Assembly (NCBI RefSeq): GCF_002099425.1
Contig: NW_018343982.1
Coordinates: 10,017,501-10,081,500 of the forward strand
Reading direction: 5' to 3'
Length of the DNA: 64,000 nucleotides
DNA from: Phascolarctos cinereus
Taxonomy: Eukaryota > Chordata > Mammalia > Diprotodontia > Phascolarctidae
The notes under the pieces are model-generated. The model worked only from the letters and a program-made list of their open reading frames with translations, had not been told where the DNA came from and ran no database searches. Made by a program: the position numbers and the translations under genes. Below, piece by piece: positions 1 to 11,778 of the stretch. Within the stretch, counting starts at the first letter, position 1. Each line of letters opens with the position of its first letter.

Positions 1-737
1 GCATTTGAGCTGAGCCTTGAAGGAAGCTAGGGTCATTAATCCTTATTTGTTATCTGCCAGCAAAAGAGTTCCAACTCCCTGGCAGAAAGAATAGCACCCT
101 GATCATAGTAAACCCCTATAGATATCAAATCGTCTGATCCATTGACTCAACAAATTCATTCAATTCCTATTGTGAAGGCTGTAAGGATAGCCTACCTCAT
201 TAGAGTCATTGAGTATTGAATTGGAAGAGTTTTTAAAGACCCTCTAGTCCAACTCCCCACTCCACCCCACCTCCACCGCCATTTTACAGATCAGGAAACA
301 GGCCCAGAGTGGGTAAGTAGGTTGCTGAAGGTTTCACAGTTAGTATCAGAGTTGGGATGCCTGGAAATCTAAATTTCCTGATTCCTTGCAAAGCATTTTT
401 TATTGCCTCTCAAGAAGCTTATAATCTATTAGGAAAACAGAGAAAGGAAGATATGCATACATGTTATAAGCACCGATATGTTAGCCAATAGACCTAGGAT
501 CAAACCCTGATTCTGTCATTTACTATCTTTATGACCCTGGGCAAGTTTAAAGGACTTCCCTTCAGAGTATTATGGACTATTGTAATCTGTCACTGCTCCC
601 TATATCAGACACTAGGTGCTCTCTGACATTGCTGCCTGCAGGTTATGGTCTTACTGAAGTCTTCACAGTGGTTTGGAGCATTCTCATTCTCTAGGGGAAG
701 ACTGGGTATGGGCGGGGGGGGGCAATTTTTTTTCTTT
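1..737. other. Intergenic; old CR1/L2- and MIR-like fragments
   Basis: No gene seen. The first 60 bases resemble an internal piece of an old CR1-type LINE ('gagctgagccttgaagga'). About 235-375 is a MIR-like piece on the minus strand ('caggaaacaggcccagagtg'). Bases 500-560 look like the head of another MIR on the plus strand. A G8 run sits near 714-721. Confidence 0.45.
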
Positions 738-978
738 GGTGGCATAGTGGATAGAATGTCAGACCTGGAGTCTGCCTGAGTTCAAATCTGGTCTCAGAAA
801 CTTCCTAGCTGTGTGATTCTGGGCAAGTCACTTAACCCCATTTGCCTCCATTCTTTATCTGCAAAATGAGCTGGAAAAGGGAATGGCAAACCATTCCAGT
901 ATCTTTGCCAAGAAAACCCCAATTGGGGTCATGAAGAGAAAGACACAACTGAAAAATGACTTAACAACAACAACAAAA
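738..978 (+). mobile_element. WSINE-type tRNA-derived SINE, long form
   Basis: Near full length. Head 'ggtggcatagtggataga', internal 'gggcaagtcacttaacccc', body with 'ctttgccaagaaaacccc', and an (AAC)n tail at the end. This is the typical long form of the family, probably moved by an RTE-type LINE because of its tail. Confidence 0.85.
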
Positions 979-1844
979 TGAAGGCTTTGGATTGATGGTC
1001 CCTTCTAACTTTGAATCCTGCAGAAACTCTGAAGTAGCTACAATACAAGCTGGAAGGTGGTAAGGAGATTAAAGAGGTTCAAAGCCCCATAAGAATTCAA
1101 AGGAGAGATGAAAGAGAATAGCTTGGGACCATCAGGGAGGGCCTCAGAGAGGAAGCACCATTGGAACTAGGCCTGCAAGTGGGATGGTAATCCAATTCTT
1201 ATCCATGGAATGCAGACAGATGGCAGTATCTTGTGCCAGAAGCATTGGAGCCACTATGGTTGCATTAAAATGGGAATTTAATTTTAAGTTACTTCATTTG
1301 AGAACGTGATCCAAGAGATCTTGCTGTTGACCTGGGCCTTTGCTTTGTTTCTCTAGGGCAGGATTCTACAACTACTCTTTAAGTAGGTAACTTTTGATTT
1401 AAAGTCCCCTTATGATCAGAGAATGGTATGAGTAAAGACTGTAGGTCCATTTGGGGGAATGAGGAGTGAAACAAATCAGTCAAATGTCTTAGGCACGTCA
1501 GAAATGCATCGCTTACCTCTAAGGTTCTGGTAGAGCTCAGGCCCAACTGGAGCTGTCACCTACCTGTCCCACTGTCTAAAACCTCAGTTGGGTTATAAGG
1601 ACAGTAGGGTTTTGAGCTTTAAGCATCCTTAGTAATAATTTAATCCAACCCTTTCGTTTCACTAGAGGGAAGATGCCAAAGAAAGAAAATATTTCGATCC
1701 AGCTCAAGTCTCCTTGATGTTTATCTCCTCTGTAATTCCCCTACCCAATATTCCTCTAATCCCCCTCCCCCAGCTCCCTATGTATTTGTTGCCCCTGTGC
1801 TTCCCTCTACCTCATCCCCTTAGGCGCTCTCTTCCTGATACTTG
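979..1844. other. Intergenic, no recognisable feature
   Basis: I see no ORF, RNA gene or clear repeat here. The sequence is mixed composition with only weak MIR-like words near 1620-1690. Confidence 0.4.
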
Positions 1845-2086
1845 TCGTTCAGCCGTTTTAGTCATGTATGATTCTCTATGACGCCATTTGGGGTTTTCTT
1901 GGCAAAGATACTGAAGTGATTTGCCATTTACTTCTCCTGCTCACTTTACAGATGAGGAAACTGAGGCAAACAGGGTTAAATGACTTACCCAGGGTGACAT
2001 AGCTAGTACGTGTCTGAGGCCAGATTTGAACTCAGGTCTTCTTGACTGCAAGCCCTGGAGAGAGCTCTCCATCTAATTCCTAGGCT
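1845..2086 (-). mobile_element. WSINE-type SINE, long form
   Basis: Reverse-strand copy: 'ggggttttcttggcaaagat' followed by 'gaggaaactgaggcaaacag' and ending in the reversed head. Near full length, diverged. Confidence 0.85.
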
Positions 2087-2267
2087 ACATGAGTACATAA
2101 TAATGGACCATCAGGAAAAACAACCCCAACAACAATAAATATTGTTTGGTCTTTTCGTGATATTAATTTCTTCAGTTAAATAACATAATACACAAACTAT
2201 TTTCGATGAGGTTAGTATAAAATTTCCTTGACGTGAATTAGACTTTGTAATAAATATACATCAACAT

Positions 2268-2527
2268 GTATGTGGCATAGTGGATAGAGCCCTAGAGTTG
2301 GAGCCAAGAAGACCTTAGTTCAGTTCCCGTTTCAGAGATTAATAGCTATGTGACCCTGGGAAAGTCACTTAACTTGTCTGCCTCAGTTTCATCTGTAAAA
2401 TGGGAATAATAATAGTACCTATTTCCCAGAATTGTTGTGAGGATAAAATGAAATAATATATGTAATTCCCTTTTTAAACATTAAAGCACATCACATATAA
2501 ATGTTACCTATTATTATTATTATTATT
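2268..2527 (+). mobile_element. MAR/MIR-type CORE-SINE with 3' ATT tail
   Basis: Shares the tRNA-like head with the WSINEs ('ggcatagtggatagagccct') but has the MIR-type 3' end ('ttgttgtgaggataaaatga') and a (TTA)n tail at 2511-2527. The same family recurs many times below. Confidence 0.8.
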
Positions 2528-2619
2528 AATTTACATGCAAGATATAATACAGCTCTGTGTATTATGTATGTATATGTAAGACAGGATGCAGTTCTTCAAA
2601 AAGTTATATTCTAACATAT

Positions 2620-3390
2620 TTATTACCTCTGCCCTGGGTCTATTAAATTCACACTCTCTCCCCTAATTCATCTTCTGATCTCTTTTCCAGGCAACCTCTA
2701 ATGCCTTGAGCCAAGAGAGTCTTTTAAAGTTATTAGTAATAACCCCCTGGATAGTTATTGTGGTTTAATAGCTACAGTGTAAATAGCCACAAAACTCTTA
2801 GACATTTGTGGTCCTTAGAAGTTTTTTATATACACAGAGGTCATGAAATCTTCAAAAAGAGTTCAAATACCTTCCATGCCTTTTTGCCTGATTTTCAAAG
2901 CCCCCTAAATCTGTCTCCAACTTATCTTTACAGCCTACCCTCCTTCTCCTACTGCTCCTCAATCTCCTCAAAGACTATACTACTTACCTCCCCACCACCT
3001 CTCATTGTGCAATGTCCTCCTTCCCACTTCTGACTGTTGAAATCCTGTCCATTCTTCAATATCCACTTCAAATGCTATCACCTCCATGATGCCCCTTCCT
3101 CCTGCCTGCATCACCAGGACCCCAGTGAGAAATTGCTTCTTTCTCTGAGGTATCATAACATTTTGTTTATACCACTCATGTGTATTTCTCATATTTTAAT
3201 TTACATTATAGTTGTTGATATCTTTTCTCTCCATTAGATTATAAATTCTAAGGTCAGGTAATCATTGCATATTTACCTTTGTACATCTCCTAGACCTAGC
3301 ATATCCTCCTTAGCACTTAATACACTTTTTTGAACAACTGATACGCTCCAACAATATTTAGCATTGATGAATGAATGAGTCAATGAATGA
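2620..3390 (+). mobile_element. Old L2-type LINE 3' region
   Basis: Contains the usual L2 words: a 'ccattcttcaatatccactt' block, a 'gatgccccttcctcctg' block, then a 3' end with 'agcacttaata'. Broken by small gaps and without a usable frame. The ORFs here are by-products of this repeat. Confidence 0.6.
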
Positions 3391-3486
3391 ATGTTGACAC
3401 TTGCAAGAAAAGTATATGTTCAAATGAATGAAATCTTCAGCATAAATTTTTATATGATATCCCAATTCCATTTTCCAGGAAATTTA

Positions 3487-3729
3487 TTGTTGTTGTTTGC
3501 TAATTTTTCTTTCACGCCCAACTTTTCATGATCTTATTTGAGGTTTTCTTGGCAAAGATGCTGGAGTGCTTTGCCATTTCCTTCTCCAGCTCATTTTACA
3601 GAGGAAGAAACAAGCAAACAGGTTAAGTGATTTGCCTGGGGTCATGAAGTTTCTGAGATCAGTTTTGAACTCAGGTCTTCCTGACTCTGGGCCTGGTGCT
3701 CTGTCCATTGCGCCACCTAGCTGCTTCAT
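3487..3729 (-). mobile_element. WSINE-type SINE, long form
   Basis: Reverse-strand copy beginning with (TTG)n, containing 'gaggttttcttggcaaagat' and ending 'cgccacctagctgc'. Near full length. Confidence 0.85.
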
Positions 3730-3879
3730 GAAACCACTGAATGTGGTGGGTATCAGCCTTGAAAATGTCTAAATAAGCAGAAAAGACAAGCATGGTGCAG
3801 TATTTCCTCATTTGTAAGATGAAGGGATTTGCACTAAATGATCTACAAGGTCTCTTCCAGTTCTAAATCTTTGATCCTA

Positions 3880-4730
3880 CTACACGTTCATGTTCTATCC
3901 ATCCATATACAAAAGCTAAAAACTAACAGGGGCTTGACATTTGTAGTGGTGACTGAAACTTTTGTAAATATATCCCTGGTATTTTTGAGTTAATGATTTA
4001 TGAATCAATTATTTAAGAGGCACCCAAAAGAAATGTTTGTCATTTGGCCCAAAATAAAATCCTAAATTCTATTTCTAGAAAGACTAGAGAACCTAGATTA
4101 TTTTGGAAGAGAGGAGAAAATAAGCATGAAATATTACCAATAATAGGATTAAGATTTAGAGCTGGAAGAGAACTAATATATAAATCTTACATTTGTATAT
4201 GTAATATGTCTGTATTTTCTGCAATAAATAGAATGGTGCCCAGTAGAAAATGTTTCAAGGGATTTATGGTGAAAGGCCACTTTATGAAGGGTAGAGAATT
4301 CACCAAAGAGCAGAACATACCTGCAGTTTTGATGTTCTGACCCAGGAATACAGGTGTGTGGATAAAGCATTGGTAGGAATAAAAAAAGAGGTAAACTCTA
4401 TCTTTCCAACTCTCCTTTCCTTCTGAGCAGACTTGTCTTTCAAAGTACAGTCCCCTAGTCATGCATTGTGGCTTATGCCAACAGGTGGAATGCTCTTACA
4501 CTCAGCCTCCAGCCAGGGCCTGGGGGACAAGCAGCAGGAGAATTGATCCCAAGGCTTAAGAAGGACAAGATGGTCCTTTTAAATCCTCCATCACAAGGAG
4601 CTCAAGGAGACCCCAAATATGGACAAGACTTAAAGGGCTTGTCCAAAGATTTAAGCACCTTTATACTGAAGCAAAATAAAGATACTTTAGTTAAGCAATT
4701 ATAAAGGTCTCACCAAAGGGCAAGAATTAA
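3880..4730. other. Intergenic, no recognisable gene
   Basis: Holds short AT-rich ORFs on both strands, none resembling a known protein. No clear repeat was recognised apart from a MIR scrap at about 3795-3880 just before it. Confidence 0.4.
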
Positions 4731-4732
4731 AT

Positions 4733-4740
4733 GCGCACGT

Positions 4741-4784
<44 letters not shown>
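4733..4784 (+). repeat. (CA)n microsatellite
   Basis: About 24 CA units, interrupted only at the start by 'cgcacgtg'. Likely polymorphic. Confidence 0.97.
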
Positions 4785-4786
<2 letters not shown>

Positions 4787-4789
4787 ACG

Positions 4790-4985
4790 CTAATAATAAT
4801 GATAATAACTCACATTTACAGGGCACTTTTCAAAGCATGCTCCTCATAATTGTATGAAAGTCTCATCAGTATTACACCCCCATTTTATAAATGGGGAAGC
4901 TGGAATTAACAAAAGTTACTTTGCCCATAGTCACGTGACTAGTAAAGCTAGTGAAAAGAAGTTGAACCCAAGTCTATCATATGTT
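4790..4985 (-). mobile_element. MAR/MIR-type CORE-SINE, 3' half
   Basis: Reverse copy beginning with the (TAA)n tail and 'ataactcacatttacagggc', then 'ccattttataaatgggg' and 'gtgactagtaaagct'. Confidence 0.7.
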
Positions 4986-5299
4986 CTCCAAAACACAACA
5001 CATGCATATCATCAGAGGACACATACCCTTGACCACACCCTTCCACCCCCACAAAGAACATTTTGAGGAGGGAGGGGTTGCATCCAGCAGGGCTGCGGTC
5101 TGAGTTGGGAGGAGAGCAAATCTAAACTGAAAAATCAAATCCACTCAGCGCTCAGATCCCGAGCACTGAGAGTTGCCAAGGCAAAGATTTGGGCTGAAAA
5201 GTCCACCCAAGCTCAGAAAGCAAACTGCAGAGAGTGCCAGGGAATTAGCCATTTGTCTGGTTCAACATGCCTCCTCAAATTTGTTTTATTTTTCAATAT

Positions 5300-5445
5300 T
5301 TTCAGACCTATATTTCAAGATAATTAATTTCCTTTATAATCCTATGTTTTTTGTTTTACACATTTTAAAGCACTTTCCCAAGATGGCCTCCAAGCCTTTC
5401 ATAGGGACTACTGGTGTTTGTCACCACCCTCACCCTTTATTGATG
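5300..5445 (-). repeat. Interspersed repeat, unclassified family A, copy 1
   Basis: Its reverse complement shares 'cataggatt' and neighbouring words with copies at 8820-8925 and 48580-48715, and more weakly 60215-60300. Family not identified; an old DNA transposon is one possibility. Confidence 0.55.
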
Positions 5446-5544
5446 TATAAGTGTGATGGGATAGGGTTAGGGGCCCATCATGCTTTTTCATGATTCAGTT
5501 GCCCCAGTTAGACTAGGACTGAATAAGATCTTCTTACTCCAAGT

Positions 5545-5672
5545 TCAGCACTCTTTGCTTAAGACTATGAGAGCTCCTTGAGAATGGAAATTGCTTTTGG
5601 CCTTTGTCTCCCCAGCATTTAGCACAATGTCTGGCACACAGTAGGAGCTTAATAAATGCTTGTTGACTTGAC
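5545..5672 (+). mobile_element. L2 LINE 3' end
   Basis: Classic L2 3' end: 'gagagctccttgagaatgg', 'ccccagcatttagcacaatg', 'cagtaggagcttaataaatg'. No coding part. Confidence 0.8.
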
Positions 5673-5999
5673 TCTTTCTACTCTACCTCACTGCTTCTCG
5701 AGCAGAACCAGCTCCAAAGTGAAAAGCAGAGGAACTTGGGGCTAGTGTCCACTCCTCCAGCAACTTTGGGGTGGATCCACTGATGTGCCGTGCCCAGAGC
5801 AGCTCACTGGGAAACTTCAGAAAAGTGAGAAATGATTCATGGGCAATGGGGCCCAGATTTATTGGACCTTTCTCTGGATTATCCCAAGCAGTGATGTGAT
5901 GAAACAAGCTCACAGCTTGTGAAAGCCAACTGTTAAATTTTCAGTATGAGCATTTATTTACACCTTAGAAACGAGCAAACAAATCAGGGTTTCATTTTT

Positions 6000-6041
6000 G
6001 GTGGTGGTGGTGGTGGTGGTGGTGGTGGTGGTGGTGGTGGT
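6000..6041 (+). repeat. (GTG)n trinucleotide tract
   Basis: Fourteen uninterrupted GTG units. The strand is G-rich but has only G-pairs, so a stable G-quadruplex would need two-tetrad stacks. Confidence 0.97.
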
Positions 6042-6129
6042 TGTCTCAACTTAAAGTGATGGAGAAAATGTTAAGAATGAAGGTGAAACATAAAAGTGTG
6101 TCAGAGACACTTAATAAATATTTATTGAC

Positions 6130-6385
6130 TGACAGTATAGCTGGGTAGCTAAGTAGAGAATGCTAGGCCTAGAGTTAGGAAAGAGCAGAGTTCAAATTTG
6201 GCCTCAGATACTAACTGTGTGACTCTGGACAAATCACATAACCTCTGTTTGCCTCAGTTTCCTCATCTATAAAATGGGGATAATAATAGTACCCAGGGCT
6301 GAATGAGGATCAAATGAGATATTTTTAGTGCTTTGTACAGTGCCTGGCACATAGTAAGTGCTATGCAGTATAAATGTTAGTTTAT
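6130..6385 (+). mobile_element. MAR/MIR-type CORE-SINE
   Basis: Full-length form: head 'agctgggtagctaagtagag', middle 'tttgcctcagtttcctcatc', end 'cctggcacatagtaagtgct'. Confidence 0.75.
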
Positions 6386-6469
6386 TTTTTTCCCCAGAGA
6401 GCTGTTAAACATATACTAGCATGTCTCTAAATTCTCAAGCCTTCTCCGACTTTGCTCCTTTGCCCTTTA

Positions 6470-6645
6470 AATCATACAATCATAGAATGTTAGAACTAGA
6501 AGGAAACATGGAGATGATTTATTCCAATCTCTCATTTTAAAATTAGGAAACAGAGGGCCAGAAAGGTAACCATAGGCAAGTCACATTACTATTCTGTTCC
6601 TTGTCTATAAAATGGGAGGGTTGGGCTAGAGCTTAGTTCGATAAA
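6470..6645 (-). mobile_element. MIR-like SINE of the 'tcatagaatgttagaac' type
   Basis: Begins 'caatcatagaatgttagaac', then 'caatctctcattttaaaatt'. Its end runs into a short plus-strand MIR piece ('aaaatgggagggttgggcta'). Diverged. Confidence 0.55.
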
Positions 6646-6894
6646 TACAATAAAACTTCATTTTTAAAAATGTAAAATTATTCTTAGATCACCAGTCATA
6701 CAAAGACAGGTGGCAGGCCACATTTGGCAGGGTCATAATTTGCTATACCCTCAGACTATATTATCAGCAAGGTTCCTTCCTTCCCCTTCAAGATCTTATG
6801 TTGCTTATAATGATGTTTCTCAGTCACAGAGCCAGCAAGTAAATCCAGTAGTCTCCTGACATTAGGTCTAGGATGTTCTTTCCACTGCTTCATG

Positions 6895-7475
6895 GGATTC
6901 CATTATATAGCCATGTCTGTTCTTGTTTTTGTTTTCAAAGAGGACCAATGACATCATAGAGTGATGTCTTGACTTGGTGCGTGACTTGGATTTAAATGAG
7001 GCAGAGTTACACAAAGTCATCAGCCTCACTCTCTCTTCAAGAGTTATTGAAGTCCAGTAACAAGACAAAAGTCAGAATGAGAAATGGCTGGATGCAGTGG
7101 ATGACCTTGGGGTTTTTGATGTCTGACCAAGCTCTAAGCCCTCCACAGCACTTACTTCAGCTGCCTTCATGGCCATTGGAACAAATTATACTCATCAGCC
7201 CATTCCACCAAGCAAAGTCTTTACATGCTAGGGGTAGACATCACCCTAATTCACCAACAGGTTTGAGACCTGCTGGTTACCCTTAACCTGGTTTAGCCCA
7301 TCTGCCAAGATGGTTTACTGGGGTGTGGCTGCTGTGCATGCTAGAGTTCTTGGAGCCACAGGTGAAAATTGAGTGCCAGGTAGACACCAGTAGTGGATGA
7401 GCAGCCCTAAAAAGGGCTCAGCAAGCCCTCACGCCAGAGGTGCTAAGCCTCCTGAACACCCCATCCAGCCCACAG
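6895..7475. repeat. Long interspersed-repeat-like block, class not identified
   Basis: Starts 'gtttttgttttcaaagagga' then 'ccaatgacatcatagagtga', a wording I associate with a marsupial dispersed repeat, but I cannot name the family with confidence. The 66- and 96-codon ORFs here read through it and are not genes. Confidence 0.45.
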
Positions 7476-7576
7476 TTATGTCTAGATAACAGTTCAACCC
7501 CTTGTTCCTCCTACTTCCAGCACTGGCCAGTTGGTACCCCACAGTTGTATCTCAATGCCTTTAAGAGTACCCTCAA

Positions 7577-7686
7577 CATGTGGCCTTCTAGGTCCTTAAA
7601 TGTGGCCTTTTGACTGAATCCAGATTTCACAGAACAAATTTGGATTCAGTCAAAAGGCCGCACTTAACCTAGAGGGCCACACATGG
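7577..7686. repeat. Palindromic MITE-like repeat
   Basis: Perfect 19-bp arms at 7604-7622 and 7641-7659 around an 18-nt loop. Imperfect extension gives arms of about 46 bp (7577-7622 and 7641-7686). Looks like a small non-autonomous DNA transposon core; the superfamily is not certain. Confidence 0.8.
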
Positions 7687-7744
7687 CCTTAAGGCCATAG
7701 GTTCCACACTCCTGATCTAGACCTTCTCCAAATGCCCAATGAAC

Positions 7745-8425
7745 ATTAATTAATTTCCCAACTGATGTTAACCCAATTCATTTTGCTAAGTGGAGAAGTA
7801 GGGGGGAAATCAAATTGGTATTTTGTGTCCCAGGCTGTACAATCAACTCTTAAAAGCTTAGAAAATCCGCTTTTGCAAATTCTCTTTGCTAAAGCCTCGA
7901 GCAGTATTAAGAGCACTGGGTCTCAGATGAAAGAGACAAATCCATTCTTTACATGTACAGCTAATTACAATACTGTTTGATACGGTTTGTCTCCGTAATG
8001 CCCTGCATTCCTCTTGAGATAGTTGCCAGCCAGAGACTTTCTTACACAAATATTTACAAGCTGTTAAAGTATACAACACAGACCACTTACACCGAAAAAG
8101 ATAGGGAGCATTATTTGCAAACAGACTCCCCAACAAAACACTCCAGTTGGAGAGTACCACAGAACTAGTAGAAGCCATTTACTCCTTCCTTGCTTTCTCT
8201 GTATGTTTGGAGAACAGCTTCTCCGGACAGATTTGTGTTGGTCCTGTTGGCATTTAGCATCAATTACTCTCTCCATGGGCTCAGAGAGGGACATGAGGTT
8301 TTTTCAGTGTTGGAATAAAGATTTCCAAGAATCTGTCTGCCTCTTCTGGACTCCTGTACTGTCAGCATCTTTATCTCCAAAAGCCACCCACAGGCAGCTG
8401 AAGAGGTTTATCTACTGGTTGGGCT
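7745..8425. other. Non-repeat stretch, candidate conserved noncoding DNA
   Basis: I recognise no repeat family over about 680 bp, unusual for this region. Its ORFs overlap on both strands with no protein likeness. It contains an octamer-like 'tttgcaaatt'. Function is not shown. Confidence 0.3.
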
Positions 8426-8629
8426 AAATCCCAGAGGCTTCAAAACAGCTGCCAGGTGTAGTGAGCTGGGGAGCATGGGCAGAGACATGATCTCCCAAGA
8501 TTCCTCACCTTAGTGTCCACCTGTGGCTCATTTAGGAAAATGTTAAAAAGATGAGTAAGAGATAAAGGAGAAGGAGGGAAGCAGAGAGTAATTTGTGGGT
8601 AGAAATCTACTATTATTATACTATTAACT

Positions 8630-8745
8630 GAGGCTAACAGAGTTAAGTGATTTGCCGAGGTTACCACAGCTAGTAAGTGTCAGAGACAGGATTTTGAATT
8701 CAGGTCTTCCCAATTCCAAGCCCTGAGCTTCACAGCTAGCTATAA
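8630..8745 (-). mobile_element. MIR fragment
   Basis: 'aagtgatttgccgaggttac' and 'agctagtaagtgtcagagac' give the MIR core on the reverse strand. Confidence 0.65.
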
Positions 8746-8819
8746 AACAAGGGTTTTTTAATTTGGCATCCAAGAATTTAGGTGTTTTTGTTTGTTTTAT
8801 ATTTTGATGCCAGTTTTTC

Positions 8820-8925
8820 ATTATAAGTAATCTCCTCTACAATCCTATGTGTTTTATTTTATGCGTTTGAAAGCATTTTTCCTGAGAAGAGGTCCTTGGG
8901 CTTCATGAGCATACCAAAGGAATCT
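8820..8925 (-). repeat. Unclassified repeat family A, copy 2
   Basis: Reverse complement contains 'gcataaaataaaacacatag', nearly the same as 'gcataaaataaaatacatag' in the 48580-48715 copy. Confidence 0.65.
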
Positions 8926-9290
8926 ATGACCCAAAAGAGGATGAAGGCATCTTCTGTAAAGACATCTCAAAGCGACTGCTTTATTAAAGCAATTTTATAA
9001 AGTAAGTAACCACACCAAATCCATTTACTTTGTAACCTCAAACTTTCCTATGTGGGTTTTAGGATGAAGGCCACCTGTCTTCCGGGTTGCAGTGAATGTG
9101 TTATTCTACATTCGGCTTTGCAAATATCAGAGTGATAGCAAGCATGAAGCTGGGGCAGCTCCATTGGTGTAGCCACGGGAAAGACCTGTCTGAGGAAAAC
9201 TGCAAAGCAACAGGGCAAACAGGTTAAGGCCCAAACCTATGGCCCTTCTCATCTTGGACTCTCAGTGTTGACATAAAGTTCTGGAACCAT
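8926..9290. other. Intergenic, no recognised repeat or gene
   Basis: Unique-looking sequence with words such as 'ggctttgcaaatatcagag'. I see no ORF or RNA gene. Confidence 0.35.
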
Positions 9291-9294
9291 GGGA

Positions 9295-9495
9295 ACCTCT
9301 AGGGTCATAGATTTGGAGTTGGGAGAGACCACACAATATACCTAGTTGAACTCCCTTATTTTACATATAAGGAAACTGAGACCTGGAAGAGCTAAGTGGC
9401 TTGTCCAGCCTCATACAGATAGGCAAGTGGCAGATTTGGGGTTTACATGCCCCATCATCCCACTTTAAATCTTGTGCTTTTCTCCCTGCACCATG
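9295..9495 (-). mobile_element. MIR-like SINE
   Basis: 'ggtcatagatttggagttgg' then 'ggaaactgagacctggaaga' and 'taagtggcttgtccagcc'. Confidence 0.65.
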
Positions 9496-9765
9496 CAGCT
9501 TCCATCATAAAATGTCTGCTGGTGCTTATTATTAGAAACTGGTCCTCTCCCCTACTAAACTGGTTCTCTCTAAATTGGATTTTAGACAGATGACTCTGGG
9601 AGATAAAGCCCTATGAGAGCAGGTATTTGGCGTCTGTCCAACATGGATTCAGTAAAAGAATACTGCAATTTCCTGAAAGCCTGCTTTCTTCTTCCTTTTC
9701 GAGTCCAGGCCCAGTTCACTGTCCATCTGTAATTGTTTCCTGGGTTATGACCAATATATCTATTT

Positions 9766-10012
9766 TTATTATTGTTGTTGTTTTCACTTGTCCCAGTCGT
9801 GTCCAACTCTTCACAATCTCATCTGGCGTTTTCTTGGCAGAGACATTGGATTAGTTTACCATTTCCTTCTCCAGCTCATTTTATGAACGAAGAACTGAAG
9901 CAAACACAGTTAAGCCCAGGGTCGCACAGCTATTAAGTGTCTGAGGCCAGATTTGAATTCAGGTCCTCCTGACTCCAGATGATACTCTATCCACTGTGCC
10001 CCACCTCACTGT
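9766..10012 (-). mobile_element. WSINE-type SINE, long form
   Basis: Begins with (TTG)n, includes 'ggcgttttcttggcagagac' and ends 'ctatccactgtgccccacct'. Near full length. Confidence 0.85.
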
Positions 10013-10359
10013 CATCTATCTATCAATCATGTAGAGAGGGAGGATGAGGGACACAGAGATGGGAATGAAAAGGGAAAGGAAATTCATGATAATGCTTAAT
10101 AGGTACCAATTTTTTTTTCCAAAATTTTTTCTTGATCTTTAGAGCAAAAAGTATAAGGTATTATGTGTAAAAGAAACTGTCTCCTCCCACCAAATAAGGG
10201 GCACAAAAATTAAAACTCTTCAAGTAATGGGGCAGAAAATTTTAAATAAGTCACTGTATTTTCTATTAGAAAAAAAAAAACAGAATTTTACTTTCAATTT
10301 TCAGCGACTAAGAGGGAGGTCCCAGAAGCTGTAAATTGGCATCCAAAAGTTCATGATAC

Positions 10360-11778
10360 AATGAGTTGTTAGAGTGGAACTTAGTGCAAAAGCTTTCTAA
10401 CTTCATTTAATCAGTATATTCCATTTTGTCTTTCATGAACTCTTCTATGCCATATAAATTGTTCTTCAATCCATAATTATAAAAGTATAACTTTCTACTG
10501 TCTCTAACTTTTTTGTTATAACTTTTGATATTGAGATTCTTTATAATTTTCATTATATTATAGTATCAGATGTCTTACTTGCCTAGTTCTGTTCCCCTGA
10601 CCTACTTTTCTACATGGTAACCATATGCAAATAATTTTGACAAATAATGCTTTGTGGTATAGTTGAAACCTGATCGTTCCAAACTTTCTTTAGCCTACTT
10701 TTTTTCCCCATTATGTCTCTTGATATCATTAACTTTTTATTCCTCTAAATGAATTTGGTTATTTTGTTTAATTTTATAAAATACCCCTTTGGCAATTTCA
10801 TTGCATAGTACTAAAGCTTTTCAGTAATTTGGGTAGCATGATCATTTTGATGATATTGGCATTGTGGTTGTTCAGTCGTTTTTAAGTCACATCAGTGATC
10901 CCTTTTGGGGTGGGTTAAGTGACTTGCCCAAGACCACAAAGCTAGTAAGTGTCTGAGGCTTGATTTGAATGCAGAAAGATGAGTCTTCCTGATTCCAGAC
11001 TCAGTACTCTATCTCCTGCAACCCATACCTGCCCTTATATTGGCATAGTCCAGCTATAAACATTAACTGTCTCTCTACTGATTTAGCTCTTCCATTATTT
11101 CTGTAAAAAATGTTTATTATAAATTATGTTTATGTAAGTATTGTGTATATTAGTAAGGTAATTCCTATATAGTTTAATTCATTTTGTTGTTATATTAAAT
11201 GGAACTTCTCTTCCTATCTCTTTATCCTCAGTTTTGTCAGCATTACACAGTAAGGCTAATGATTCCTGTGGGTTTTATTTTGTTTCCTTGTATGTTACTG
11301 GTACCATTATTATGATTCATTTTTCATTGACTCTCTACACTTTTCTAAGTAAACCATAGAGAATGTTTATTTTTAGACTGTTTACAAACTACAGATAATT
11401 TGTTTATTTATTTATACTTATTCACTCAATTTATTTTTAATGTCTTATTCATATGGTTACCATGTCTAGCACTATGCTAAATAACAGTAGAGGCAGGAAG
11501 TGGGGATCTTTGCTTTTTACCTGATTCTATTAAAACAGCTTCCAGTGTTTAATGTTAATAAATAAAACTATATTTGGGTTTTAAATGCTTTTGATCATAT
11601 AAATCAAAGTTCCTTTTACTCTGATGTTTTCAGTGTTTTAGCATAAGCAATATGATTATTCTGAGGCTTTTCCTGTGTCTATCAATATAATAGTATGATT
11701 TTTGTTATGTTTTTAATGTATTTGTTTATAGTTTTCCAATATTAATCCATCCTTATATTCATGTTATAAATCTTATCT
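10360..11778 (-). mobile_element. L1 LINE, inverted ORF2 segment
   Basis: The minus strand carries L1 ORF2-like sequence; the plus strand shows antisense marks such as 'gcaaaagctttctaacttc', 'cctgtgtctatcaatataat' and 'ccaatattaatccatcctta'. It abuts a plus-strand L1 3' end at about 11779, which suggests one element with a 5' inversion. A WSINE is inserted at 10863-11030. Multiple frame breaks. The left edge is approximate. Confidence 0.65.
10863..11030 (-). mobile_element. WSINE-type SINE, internally shortened
   Basis: Starts 'ggttgttcagtcgtttttaa' and passes straight to 'gggttaagtgacttgcccaa', so the middle of the long form is missing. Ends before the usual head. Confidence 0.75.

Noticed and set aside
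738-978. Functional tRNA genes at SINE heads
   Set aside because: The tRNA-like A and B box regions belong to WSINE/MAR SINEs and lack a complete cloverleaf; no independent tRNA seen.
5173-5493. 106-codon plus-strand ORF
   Set aside because: Runs through the reverse copy of repeat family A and has no known protein likeness.
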